DNA from: Acetobacteraceae bacterium
Lineage (GTDB): Bacteria; Pseudomonadota; Alphaproteobacteria; Acetobacterales; Acetobacteraceae
Assembly (NCBI GenBank): GCA_947455205.1
Contig: CANGNF010000003.1
Span: 108,973-172,972 of the forward strand
Reading direction: 5' to 3'
Length of the DNA: 64,000 nt
A model generated the notes under the pieces. The model did no database searches and was not told the origin of the DNA. It saw only the letters and a list, made by a program, of their open reading frames with translations. Positions 47,807 through 55,905 of the stretch are shown in pieces. Position numbers and translations under genes: made by a program. The number at the start of each line of letters is the position of its first letter. Positions within the stretch are counted from its first letter, which is position 1.

Positions 47807-48553
47807 TCAGGCGCCGGCGGGTACGTCGCTCAACGCCTGCAACGCCTTCTCCCGCAACCGATCCATGTTGCGGAGCGAAAACAGATGCAGGTAGATCAGC
47901 TCAAGCTCGTCGCTGCGGAACAGCTGCTCCAGCGTTTCGGCGGGCAGCGCCTTCAGCTTTTCCCGGTTCACCACCTTGAACCCGGTCAAGGTGCGTGGCT
48001 CGGCGCCCGGCAGCGCGATCCGCGCCTCCACGGACTGCAGCAGGTCCAGCGCCACCAGCCGCGCGGCGAAGTCCTGCGTGCGGACCTGCTGCGCCTGGTA
48101 TTCCTGCAGGAAGCCCAGCATGCCGTTGGTGAAGCTGGTCGGCACGCCGTCGCTGTCGAACAAGCGCTCGCCACGGCCTTCACGGTTGAAACCCGGCGCC
48201 GTCTCGTCGATGCACAGCGTCAGCGTCTGGCCGCTCTCATCGGTGCTGAACACGAAGGGCCAGCGGCGCAGGAAGGCCGGTAGGTAGTTCGCCAGCCACT
48301 TGCCATCGGGCCCGACGAACAGGTTCGCATTCACGTTCACGCCGAACAGCGCTGCCGGCATAGGGACCTCACCGGCATCGGCGAAGACGATGGCGAATTC
48401 GGTGGAGGCAACCGCGATCTCGCCCAGCATCACCGGCGCGGCGTTGATCTCGCGGGTGAAGTCGAAGCGGTCGGTGGGCTTGTACGCCAGCTCGCTGTGG
48501 TCGCGCCGGTTCAGCGCGGTGACGTTGCTGTAGATCAGCAGCTGCTTGCTCAT
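47807..48553 (-). CDS. SapC family protein
   Basis: This soluble 248-residue protein matches the SapC family closely in length and phrases: YSNVTALNRRDHSELAYKP, VMLGEIAVASTEFAIVF, LFVGPDGKWLANYLPAFLRRWPFVF, LCIDETAPGF and FLQEYQAQ. SapC was named in the Campylobacter fetus S-layer locus; the biochemical role is not settled. ATG 48553 overlaps the radical SAM stop (ATGA). The giant gene begins 42 bp after its stop, so it may serve expression, maturation or export of that surface protein. Confidence 0.88.
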   Translation of the reverse strand: MSKQLLIYSNVTALNRRDHSELAYKPTDRFDFTREINAAPVMLGEIAVASTEFAIVFADAGEVPMPAALFGVNVNANLFVGPDGKWLANYLPAFLRRWPFVFSTDESGQTLTLCIDETAPGFNREGRGERLFDSDGVPTSFTNGMLGFLQEYQAQQVRTQDFAARLVALDLLQSVEARIALPGAEPRTLTGFKVVNREKLKALPAETLEQLFRSDELELIYLHLFSLRNMDRLREKALQALSDVPAGA

Positions 48554-49476
48554 GTGAGTACCTGTTCGAAGATCGGCGCGGAGGCGCGGAGTGGCGCCAA
48601 CAGCGCGGCTTCGTTGCCGTGGGTTGCGATGTAGGCGGTGGTCAGGCCGAGGCAGTGCCGCGCTGCGCAGGAGGCACGGTGCGGACACTGGAAGAAGCCA
48701 TTGCGGGCGAACTGGTCCCAGAAGCGCGGGTCGATCACCAGCTCGGGCTGGTCGTTCACCACCAGCGCGCCATCCTCGCCCAGGGCGCAGACGGGGACGT
48801 GCTTGATCTCCACCCGGCGGCCGGCGTTTCGCGCCAACCGCGCGGCCTCGCGCAGCGTCGGCAGCAGCTCGCGCAGCGGCACGACCAGGCCCTTCTCGTC
48901 GGTCTCCCGCATCGGCAGGTAGTTCCAGAATTCCATCTGCCGCAGCCGGCGCAGCGGCGCCAGCTTCTCCACCAGCAGCGGTAGCTCGGCATGGCTCTCG
49001 GTGGTCAGCACCGTGTTGGTGATGCTGATGACGTCATGCGCCTCCAGCGCCTGCAGCCCGGCCATGGTGCGGGCGAAGCTGCCGGGCACGCCGGTGATGC
49101 GGTCATGCGTCGCGGCGCTGCCGGCGGCGACGCTGACGAAGAACTCGTCCACTCCCGCATCCACCAGGCGCCGCAGATAGACGGCGTTGTCCAGGTGCAT
49201 GCCGTGGGTCTGGATCCGCACATGGCCAAAGCCCGCCGCGCGCGCCCGCTCGGCCAAGCGCGGCAGGTCCTTCAACAGCGTGATCTCCGACCCCGTCAGG
49301 ATCAGCCCGGTCCAGCCGCGCGCCGGGCGGTCCCGCAGCACCTGGTCGAAGGCTTCCGCACTGGTCGGCCGCAGCCAATCCATGGTGCCTTCGATCATGC
49401 AATGCGTGCAGGCCAGGTTGCAGCGGAACTCCATGGTCAGCGAGATGTAGTCGGCCTGGCGCCAGAACGGGTGCAT
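48550..49476 (-). CDS. Radical SAM enzyme with Cys-rich C-terminus
   Basis: This soluble 308-residue protein has the iron-sulfur motif CNLACTHC (Cys19, Cys23, Cys26), a SAM-binding LTGSEITLL strand and a TIM-barrel pattern (HVRIQTHGMHLDNAVYLRRLVDAGVDEFFVSV). Near the C-terminus QCPHRASCAARHCLG could hold an auxiliary cluster, as in SPASM/twitch maturases. Such enzymes modify peptides or small molecules by radical chemistry. It overlaps its neighbours (TGATG in front, ATGA behind), so it works with this operon. The PqqD-like domain downstream is the usual companion of peptide-modifying radical SAM enzymes. Target unknown; the giant protein is one candidate. Confidence 0.85.
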   Translation of the reverse strand: MHPFWRQADYISLTMEFRCNLACTHCMIEGTMDWLRPTSAEAFDQVLRDRPARGWTGLILTGSEITLLKDLPRLAERARAAGFGHVRIQTHGMHLDNAVYLRRLVDAGVDEFFVSVAAGSAATHDRITGVPGSFARTMAGLQALEAHDVISITNTVLTTESHAELPLLVEKLAPLRRLRQMEFWNYLPMRETDEKGLVVPLRELLPTLREAARLARNAGRRVEIKHVPVCALGEDGALVVNDQPELVIDPRFWDQFARNGFFQCPHRASCAARHCLGLTTAYIATHGNEAALLAPLRASAPIFEQVLT

Positions 49477-50351
49477 CAGAACACCCCGTAGAAGCTGGAC
49501 TTGTTGGCTACGACCCGGCCGTGCTCCAGCACCAGGTCGCAGCCGACATCGAACAGCAAGTGCCGATAGCGCGGCGCGTTGGCGCCAAGATGCTCCACAA
49601 GCGCCGGTGGATGGCGATGCTCGCGGAGGTAGCGCTGCAACTGCGCGACATCGATGCCGGAGACATAGAGCGCATCCGCCTGACGCTTGTTGGCCACCAC
49701 CACGGTGCGGCAATCGCTGAGCCAGGCCGGCAGCAGCCGGTCCACCGCGCCGGGGTCGGCGGCAACGCGCATGCCGGTGCGCAGCTTTTCCAATGCCGCG
49801 TCCCATTCACGCCGGCGGTCGAAGAAGAAGTAGAAGTTCTTCAGCTCGGCCTGCCCGGCGGCAACGCGGTAGCAGATACCCGAGGAAACCGTGCTGCCGG
49901 GGTTGCCGAGATACGCGTCCACCGCCTCCAGCCTGGCGGGAAAGCCGCCGGGCGCCATCGGCAGGTCCAGCGAGACCATGAAGTAGGGCAGCGCGTCGTC
50001 CAGCCGTACCGGGCAGCTGAGGAACGGCCCAAGCGCCGCCAGCACCCGCGCCAGCGAGACGCGGCGGCCTTGCCGGGCGTAGTCGTAGAAATAGAGTTCG
50101 GCGGCCAGTCGCGCGCCGTCCCACTTCACCCCCCACACCGTGGCGTAGGGCCCGAGCGCGGCCCGCAGCGCGGCGACCAGGTCGCGCCACTCGGCGCCGC
50201 AGCCCGCCGCATCGGCGGCAGCCAGCAAGGGCGCCGCGCCATCCAGCGCGTCAGGCAGCGGCGGCAGCGGCGGCGCATAGGGCCATAGGCAGAAGTCACG
50301 GCACTGCGCCTCGGCCGGGTCGGCGGTCGCGGTCATTGCCACTGCGCTCAT
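49476..50351 (-). CDS. Conserved-looking protein of unknown function (291 aa)
   Basis: This 291-residue protein has no signal peptide or membrane helix. I do not recognise the family. Notable phrases are TVWGVKWDGARLAAELYFYDYARQG, NPGSTVSSGICYRV, DCRTVVVANKRQADALYVSGIDV, and an end FDVGCDLVLEHGRVVANKSSFYGVF, which looks like edge beta strands of a compact domain. ATG 50351 overlaps the upstream stop by ATGA and its own stop overlaps the radical SAM start. A role in maturing the operon's product is inferred from position only. Confidence 0.75.
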   Translation of the reverse strand: MSAVAMTATADPAEAQCRDFCLWPYAPPLPPLPDALDGAAPLLAAADAAGCGAEWRDLVAALRAALGPYATVWGVKWDGARLAAELYFYDYARQGRRVSLARVLAALGPFLSCPVRLDDALPYFMVSLDLPMAPGGFPARLEAVDAYLGNPGSTVSSGICYRVAAGQAELKNFYFFFDRRREWDAALEKLRTGMRVAADPGAVDRLLPAWLSDCRTVVVANKRQADALYVSGIDVAQLQRYLREHRHPPALVEHLGANAPRYRHLLFDVGCDLVLEHGRVVANKSSFYGVF

Positions 50352-51151
50352 GCCAGCATGCCGGGGTCGCAGCGCTCGGCGCCGGCATAGACGGTCAGGA
50401 ACAGGCCGCCCGTGGCGTCGCTTCCGAAGGCCAGGTGGCCAAGTTGCTCGGCCAGGTGCGGCCCTAGCCCCGCGGTATCGCACCCCAGCGCCAGCGCGGC
50501 CGTGCCGATCGCCCCGGCCAGGTCGCCGATGCTGCGCTCGAAGTCGTAGCAGCGGATGTCCAGGCTGCGCCGCGTGCCGGCGCCCAGCACGTCCAGCAGG
50601 AACAGCCAGCCGGGCTTGGCCTCCAGCGCGGCCATGGCTGCCCACAGCGCGGGTTGCAGCGGCGCCGGCACCTGCATCAGCCGTTCCCGCGCCTGGTGCG
50701 GCGGCACCAGCATGTAGCGGTCCATTGCCACCGCATCGCTGCCGGGCCGCCACTTCCAGGCCCGATGCAGCGGCGGGCCGGCACCGCCATCGGGGGCGAA
50801 GCCATCGGGACGCTCGACATAGGCCTTTAGCACGTCGCCGGCCTCGATCCCCAGGTGCAGCATCGCGGCGCCCGGCAGGGCCGCGCGGATACTCTCGCGC
50901 GGCGCCTCCGGCAGGCCGAGCGCGGCCAGTGCCGGCAGCAACTCGGGCGGCGCCGCCGTGGCGGCCACGCTGAGCAGGAAGCGGCCATCCGCCAGCCCCG
51001 CCGCGCTCAGGCGGAAGCTGCGTTCCAGCAGTACCGGCGCCGCGGAGCCTGCCATCAGTTCGGCCAGCGCCCTGCCGGCCGGGGTGGCGCGCAGCGGCGC
51101 CAGATGACGGGTTGCGGCCTCAGCGCACCGCGACAAAGGGGCCCACCGCAA
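50348..51151 (-). CDS. Protein of unknown function (267 aa)
   Basis: The reading frame is clear but the start is not. TTG 51151 gives 267 residues and a 32-base overlap with the TolC-like gene; TTG 51136 is also possible. It is soluble and unrecognised. Phrases are AYVERPDGFAPDG, MDRYMLVPPHQARERL, GWLFLLDVLGAGTRRSLDIRCYDFE and, near the end, HLAFGSDATGGLFLTVYAG. Its length and its ending (a hydrophobic strand with F-G/D-x-D/G, a turn and a strand ending in Tyr) recall the next gene's protein, so the two may be distant relatives. The ATGA overlap ties them together. Confidence 0.65.
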   Translation of the reverse strand: MRWAPLSRCAEAATRHLAPLRATPAGRALAELMAGSAAPVLLERSFRLSAAGLADGRFLLSVAATAAPPELLPALAALGLPEAPRESIRAALPGAAMLHLGIEAGDVLKAYVERPDGFAPDGGAGPPLHRAWKWRPGSDAVAMDRYMLVPPHQARERLMQVPAPLQPALWAAMAALEAKPGWLFLLDVLGAGTRRSLDIRCYDFERSIGDLAGAIGTAALALGCDTAGLGPHLAEQLGHLAFGSDATGGLFLTVYAGAERCDPGMLA

Positions 51152-52508
51152 CCTCGGCGGGATCGAGCAGGATGTTGAAGCTCTCCAGGTCGTCAGGCGA
51201 CAGGCCGCCGACCGCGTGCTTCAGGCGCAGCGTGTCCATGACGTATTGGTGCCTAGCGCGAACCAGTTCGGCGCGGTTGAAGAACAGGTCGCGCTCGGCT
51301 TCCAGCACGGCCAGGCTGGGGGCCGCGCCGGACCGGTAGGCCACTTGCCAGCTTTCCATCGACCGCTGCTTGGCTTCCACGGCGGCGCGCAGCGCGCGCA
51401 CCCGGCTCATCGCCGTGGTCACGCCGTTCAGCGCGTTCAGCGATCGACGCTCGACCGCGCGTTCCTCGGCCAGCTGCTCATTGGTGCTCTTGGCCAGCAA
51501 CTCGCGCGCCTCGCGGATGCGCGAATAGGTCATGCCACCATTGTACAGCGGCACGGTCACCCGCAGCATGGCCCATTGGTTCTCGACATCGCTGCCGCCG
51601 CCGAACAGCGAGCCATCGCTGCGCCGGCGCTCATGCTGGACCACGGCGCCGACCCGCGGCAGGAACTCGGACTGCTGCCGGGTTACCTCGGCGGTGGCCA
51701 CCGCCACGCCCAGGCGCAGCGCCATGACGCGCGGGTTGTTCTCCAGTGCGCGAGCCACCCATTGCCGGGGCTCCCGCGTATCGGGACCGCGCTGCGCCAG
51801 CACCGTGGTCAGCGGGCGCAGCCCGGTGAATTGCTGGCCGGTGATCTCGCGCAGGCCCTGCAGGCCATCCCGCAGGTTGGCGGCGGCTTCCAACTCGCGC
51901 GCCTCCACCTGCAGGTAGCGCGCCTCGGCATCCAGCACCTCCGTGGTCCGGGCGGTGCCGTCGCGCTGGCGGGCCCGGGCGACATCGCGCAGCCGCTCCA
52001 CCGCGCGCTTTTCAGATTGGATCGAAATCAGCGTCTCGAGCGCCGCCACGCTGACGAAGTAGCGCTCGGCGACCCGCAGCAGCATGTCCTGCCGGGCCGC
52101 TTCCAGCGTGGCCTCGGATGCGGCGACCTGGGCCCTCGCCTTCCGCAGCGTGGCCCAGTTGGTGTAGTTCCAGATCGACTGTTCCAGCGTCAGCGCATAA
52201 TCGGCCGTCGGGTACTGGCTGCGGCCACGGGCAAACACCCGGTTGTCGCTGCTCAGGATATTCTGGCGCGTATAGGTGTAGCCGGCATTGGCACTGACCT
52301 GCGGCAGGAAGGGCGCCCAGGCCTGGGGCCGGGCTTCCGACGCGGCGCGCTGCTCATGGACCGCGGCGCGCCAGGTCGGGTCACTCGTTTCCGCCAGGCG
52401 CCAGGCTTCGGAGAGGTCTCCGGCGGCGGCAGGATGGGCAATGGCCGCGGCGAGGAGGACCGTTAACCCCCAGGCGCATGGGCGGCGGGTATCACGTTCC
52501 TTGGACAT
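51120..52508 (-). CDS. TolC-family outer-membrane channel protein
   Basis: This 462-residue protein has a signal peptide from ATG 52508 (WGLTVLLAAAIAHPAAAG). The two repeated OEP domains have long helices: LSEAWRLAETSDPTWRAAVHEQ, PFLPQVSANAGYTYTRQN, then IWNYTNWATLRKARAQVAASEATLEAA, and the second copy with WVARALENNPRVMALRLGVAVATAEV, FLPRVGAVVQHERRRS, VTVPLYNGGMTYSRIREA. TolC proteins form the trimeric outer-membrane exit duct of type I and RND systems. It is the first gene of the giant-protein operon and two HlyD-type adaptors lie downstream. The longer frame to 52601 is rejected because the signal peptide begins at 52508. Confidence 0.9.
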   Translation of the reverse strand: MSKERDTRRPCAWGLTVLLAAAIAHPAAAGDLSEAWRLAETSDPTWRAAVHEQRAASEARPQAWAPFLPQVSANAGYTYTRQNILSSDNRVFARGRSQYPTADYALTLEQSIWNYTNWATLRKARAQVAASEATLEAARQDMLLRVAERYFVSVAALETLISIQSEKRAVERLRDVARARQRDGTARTTEVLDAEARYLQVEARELEAAANLRDGLQGLREITGQQFTGLRPLTTVLAQRGPDTREPRQWVARALENNPRVMALRLGVAVATAEVTRQQSEFLPRVGAVVQHERRRSDGSLFGGGSDVENQWAMLRVTVPLYNGGMTYSRIREARELLAKSTNEQLAEERAVERRSLNALNGVTTAMSRVRALRAAVEAKQRSMESWQVAYRSGAAPSLAVLEAERDLFFNRAELVRARHQYVMDTLRLKHAVGGLSPDDLESFNILLDPAEVAVGPFVAVR

Positions 52509-52571
52509 CGGGCGGCTGCCTCTCACGATGGCATGACCCCGAAAGTTCATTGCGCCAGGGGTATGTGCGGT

Positions 52572-52585
52572 TAACGTTGACGTTA
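52572..52585. promoter_or_regulatory. Perfect dyad TAACGT-TG-ACGTTA before the giant-protein operon
   Basis: Six-base arms TAACGT and ACGTTA around a 2-base spacer lie 63 bases upstream of the TolC-like ATG, in the only AT-rich patch of the neighbourhood. Position and symmetry suit a dimeric regulator. I cannot name the regulator; the LysR protein just upstream is one candidate. Confidence 0.4.
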
Positions 52586-52594
52586 CAGCATACA

Positions 52595-52632
52595 CCCACA
52601 CATAATTAGACTACTAGGCATATATTAATTCA
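52595..52632 (-). promoter_or_regulatory. AT-rich promoter-like segment of the giant-protein operon
   Basis: On the minus strand this reads with TTAATATATGCC and TCTAATTATG, several candidate -10 hexamers (TAATAT, TATATG, TAATTAT) in otherwise very GC-rich DNA. No single -35/-10 pair stands out; GCGACA-N16-TATATG is one option. The rest of 52509-52782 shows no gene. Confidence 0.35.
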
Positions 52633-52782
52633 GGGTTGCCTGTCGCGCTGCCCAACGCCGCGGCAGTTGCGCCGGGCGGTGGAGCGAGCAGGCGCTGGAG
52701 CCGCCCTGCCTGGGCCGCGCTTCGGGCGCGCCCCTGGGCAGGCCTCCGCTTCAACCGGATCCAGCCGTTCACGCAGCATCCG

Positions 52783-53679
52783 TCAGGGTGGCGGGCCTCG
52801 GTTGAAGGAACTGGCCTCCATCGCCAGCTCCATCAGCGTCCGCACGGCCGGCGAACTGGTCGCCCTGGCGCAGACGGCATCGTAGCTGACATCGACATGC
52901 GGCGGGTCGGTCCGCACCACCCGCAGGCTGCCCTTCCGGGGCGTCGTTTCCAGCGTCATCAGCGGCATCAGGCTGACGCCGAGGCCAGCCATGAGCAGCG
53001 AGACGCGGGCGGCCAGGCTGTTGCACGATGTCCCGCTGCGCCGGCTGTTGCCCTCGGGGTAGAGCAGCGCGCTCATGAACTGGTTCATGAAGGAATCGGC
53101 GCTCTGGTAGATGATCGGGAAGCGCCTCAGCTCGTCGATGGCAAGGGTGCGGTCCGGCAGCTCGAAATCCGCCCCGGCCATCCAGGCAAAGGGGACACTG
53201 CCGAGCGGACGCGCCAGCAGGTCTGTGGCGGCGCCGGTGTGGATCATCAGTGCCAGGTCCAGGCTGCCGGAGCGCAGGCCCTCCAGCATCGCCGGGTTCA
53301 TCGTGACATCGAACTGCAGCGTCACCGCCGGGTAGCACTGCCGCACTGAGGCGGCGAAATGCGGCAGCCAGGTCACCGCGATCAGCTCGGCGACGCCGAT
53401 ACGGAACACGCCTGAGATCGCTTCCGGCAGGCCGATGCGCTGCTTGATCTCGCGTTGCAGGGCCACGGCGCGGGCGGCGTAGTCCAGCAACTCCCGGCCC
53501 TTGGGCGTCAGCTGCACCTGGCGGCGCGACCGGTCGAACAGCGTCACCGCCAGGTCCTGCTCCAGTTCCTTGATGCGGGCGGAAATGGTGGACTGGGTGA
53601 CGTTCAGCCGCTCCGCCGCCTCGACGAAGCCGCCATGGCGTGCGATGGCCAGGAAGGCCTCCAGCTGCTTCATGTTCAT
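52783..53679 (-). CDS. LysR-family transcriptional regulator
   Basis: This 298-residue protein starts with the winged helix-turn-helix MKQLEAFLAIARHGGFVEAAERLNVTQSTISARIKELEQDL (residues 3-45). The two-lobed effector domain follows (GVFRIGVAELIAVTWLP, LRSGSLDLALMI, LAARVSLLMAGLGVSLMPL). It is divergent from the flavin monooxygenase gene 166 bp away, the standard arrangement for a LysR regulator and its target. It may also read into the giant-protein operon, which lies downstream in the same direction. The inducer is unknown. ATG 53673 is an alternative start. Confidence 0.92.
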   Translation of the reverse strand: MNMKQLEAFLAIARHGGFVEAAERLNVTQSTISARIKELEQDLAVTLFDRSRRQVQLTPKGRELLDYAARAVALQREIKQRIGLPEAISGVFRIGVAELIAVTWLPHFAASVRQCYPAVTLQFDVTMNPAMLEGLRSGSLDLALMIHTGAATDLLARPLGSVPFAWMAGADFELPDRTLAIDELRRFPIIYQSADSFMNQFMSALLYPEGNSRRSGTSCNSLAARVSLLMAGLGVSLMPLMTLETTPRKGSLRVVRTDPPHVDVSYDAVCARATSSPAVRTLMELAMEASSFNRGPPP

Positions 53680-53746
53680 GCGTCGGCAGCCCCCGGCCGG
53701 TTCCTCGCGGCAGGATATCATCGCAAATTCCGATGGGATAAGCCCC

Positions 53747-53757
53747 CGAAATATTCG
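53747..53757. promoter_or_regulatory. Small dyad CGAA-ATA-TTCG in the LysR/monooxygenase gap
   Basis: A 4-bp inverted repeat with 3-base spacer lies in the AT-richer middle of the 166-bp divergent gap. It is short but correctly placed for a LysR operator. Confidence 0.25.
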
Positions 53758-53845
53758 TTTGTCTTCGCGTTCTCCGCCGGACAAGGTTTCCCGCGTCAAG
53801 AAGAAGCAGCACGCCAGGCGTGCGCCGCAGGGAAGGAAGACCAGG

Positions 53846-54919
53846 ATGCCCGTACGGGTTCTCGGGATGATCGGTGTCGAGCCCAAGCAGGGCACGACGC
53901 TGCACGTGATCGCCGGCGGCGTCTCCGCGCCCTACCTGCGGGAATTCGCCCAGCGGCACGAGGCAGCGGGCTTCGATCAGGTGCTGGTCGGCTACTATTC
54001 CTCCTCGGCCGAGGGCTTCAACGTCGCCTCCCACGCCGCGGCGCATACCAAGACCCTGTCCTTCCTGGTCGCGCATCGGCCGGGCATCGTCTCGCCTTCC
54101 CTGGCGGCGCGGGCGGCGGCCACCTTCGACCATCTCACCGATGGCCGGCTCTCAGTCCACATCATCGTCGGCGTGACCGACAGGGAACAGCAGAGCGAGG
54201 GCGACTTCCTCGACAAGGCCGCCCGCTACGAGCGCGGCGCCGAATATGTCGGCCTGCTGCGGCGGATGTGGACGGCGGCGGAGCCGTTCGACCACGCCGG
54301 CAAGTACTATCGCTTCAACGGGGCCTGGTCGGCGGTGAAGCCGTTGCAGAAGCCCCATCCCACGCTGTTCTTCGGCGGCTCCTCGGACGGCGCGCTGGCC
54401 ATGGGCGCCGAGCATTGCAACGTTTATGCCCTGTACGGCGAACCCCTGGCGGAAACCGCCGAGCGCATGGCCGACTTCCGCCAGCGTGCCGCCCGCTTCG
54501 GCCGCACGCCAGGCTTCAACGTCTCCTTCCGGCCCATCATCGCGCCGACCGAAGGCGAGGCCTGGGACAAGGCCCGCCGCATGCTGCGCGACATCGAGGA
54601 TGCCGGCCTGCCGAAGCACGCGCAGGACAAGTCGGCCGAGCGCATGCTGGCCATCGCCGCCCGCGGCGACGTGCATGATGAGCGGCTGTGGATGCCTATC
54701 GCGGCGGCCAGTGGCGCCAAGGGCAATACCTCCTGCCTGGTCGGCACGCCGGAACAGGTGGCCGAGGCGATGCTGCGATACTACCGGCTCGGTGCCGCCT
54801 CCTTCCTCATCCGCGGCTTCGACCCGCTGGAGGACACGACGGAGTTCGGCCGCGAGCTGATCCCCCGGTTGAAGGAAGGTGCGCTGCGGATCGACCGCGA
54901 AGCCGCGGTGGCGGCGTGA
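53846..54919 (+). CDS. LLM-class flavin-dependent monooxygenase
   Basis: This 357-residue protein has the luciferase-like/alkanesulfonate monooxygenase layout (SsuD-like). Marks are GFDQVLVGYYSSSAEGFNVASHAAAHT, FLVAHRPGIVSPSLAARAAATFDHLTDGRLSVHIIVG, DREQQSEGDFLDKAARYERGAEYV, PTLFFGGSSDGAL and CLVGTPEQVAEAM. Such enzymes use reduced flavin and oxygen to oxidise substrates such as alkanesulfonates. ATG 53846 has GGAAGGAAG about 8 bases before it. It is followed by two Bug genes, so uptake and oxidation of an organic sulfur or carboxylate compound is likely. LysR control is inferred from the divergent layout. Confidence 0.88.
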   Translation: MPVRVLGMIGVEPKQGTTLHVIAGGVSAPYLREFAQRHEAAGFDQVLVGYYSSSAEGFNVASHAAAHTKTLSFLVAHRPGIVSPSLAARAAATFDHLTDGRLSVHIIVGVTDREQQSEGDFLDKAARYERGAEYVGLLRRMWTAAEPFDHAGKYYRFNGAWSAVKPLQKPHPTLFFGGSSDGALAMGAEHCNVYALYGEPLAETAERMADFRQRAARFGRTPGFNVSFRPIIAPTEGEAWDKARRMLRDIEDAGLPKHAQDKSAERMLAIAARGDVHDERLWMPIAAASGAKGNTSCLVGTPEQVAEAMLRYYRLGAASFLIRGFDPLEDTTEFGRELIPRLKEGALRIDREAAVAA

Positions 54920-54927
54920 GCGGGATC

Positions 54928-55905
54928 ATGCGCTTCGGCAATCTCCTACGCGCCCTCGTCGCGGCGGGCACGCTGGCCTGCGGCCTGCCCGCGGCCGCGC
55001 AATACCCGGACCGTCCGCTCCGCCTGGTGGTGCCCTACCCGCCGGGCGCCACCAACGACATCCTCGGCCGCGCCTTCGCCGAACAACTGGCGCGCGAGGT
55101 CGGCCAGCCCGTGGTGGTCGAGAACCGCGGCGGCGCCGGCACCGCCATCGGCGCCCAGGCCGTGGCCACGGCGCGGGCGGATGGCTACACCATGCTGCTC
55201 GGCACCGGCTCCACCTTCGTGCTCAACCCGGCGCTGCGGCCGCACAACCTGAGCTACGACCCGGTGCGGGACTTCGCCATGGTCTCGATCATGGCGGAGG
55301 TGCCGATCGTCTTCATCGCCAATACCCAGCTGCCGGCACGCAGCCTGGCGGAAATGGTGGCGCATGCCCGCGCCAATCCCGGCCGGCTGAACTTCTCTTC
55401 CTCTGGCATCGGCACCTCCCTGCACCTGGCCGGGGAGATGTTTGCCCGCGCCGCCGGCATCCAGCTGGTGCATGTGCCCTATCCAGGCAGTGCCCAGGCC
55501 ATGCTGGCGGTGGTGGGCGGCGACGTGATGCTGATGTCGGAGGTCGTCTCCGGCGCCGTGGCGGGCATCCAGTCCGGCCGCGTGGTGCCGCTGGCGGTCA
55601 CCTCGGAAGCGCGCCTGTCGATCCTGCCCGCCGTGCCGACGGTGGCGGAGAGCGGCTATCCCGGCTTCCAGGCGCTGGGCTGGTATGGCCTGGCCCTGCC
55701 GCGTGCCACCCCGGCGGCCCTGGTGGAACGGTTGCGCGCGGCGACCAACCGCATCCTGGCCGCCGGCGCGATGAAGGCGCAGTTCGAACCGACCGGCCTC
55801 ATCATGCTGCCGCCACGCGACGCGGCGGAGGTGGAACGCTACCTGGAGGCGGACCGGGAACGCTGGGTGCCGCTGGTCCGCGCGCTGAACATCACGGCGG
55901 AATGA
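54928..55905 (+). CDS. Bug/TctC family periplasmic binding protein
   Basis: This 325-residue protein has a Sec signal peptide (LLRALVAAGTLACGLPAAA). Bug signatures are YPDRPLRLVVPYPPGATNDILGR, QPVVVENRGGAGTAIGA, LNFSSSGIGTSLHLAGEMF and VHVPYPGSAQAMLAVVGGDVMLMS. ATG 54928 is preferred; GTG 54916 would overlap the monooxygenase stop. The protein probably captures the substrate, or a related acid, of the enzyme encoded upstream. No cognate membrane subunits are nearby. Confidence 0.9.
   Translation: MRFGNLLRALVAAGTLACGLPAAAQYPDRPLRLVVPYPPGATNDILGRAFAEQLAREVGQPVVVENRGGAGTAIGAQAVATARADGYTMLLGTGSTFVLNPALRPHNLSYDPVRDFAMVSIMAEVPIVFIANTQLPARSLAEMVAHARANPGRLNFSSSGIGTSLHLAGEMFARAAGIQLVHVPYPGSAQAMLAVVGGDVMLMSEVVSGAVAGIQSGRVVPLAVTSEARLSILPAVPTVAESGYPGFQALGWYGLALPRATPAALVERLRAATNRILAAGAMKAQFEPTGLIMLPPRDAAEVERYLEADRERWVPLVRALNITAE

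Noticed and set aside
51120..52508. TolC-like protein as the missing duct of the RND pump at 57-61 kb
   Set aside because: It is the first gene of the giant-protein operon, on the other strand and over 4 kb away. Sharing is possible, but the operon assigns it to the export locus.
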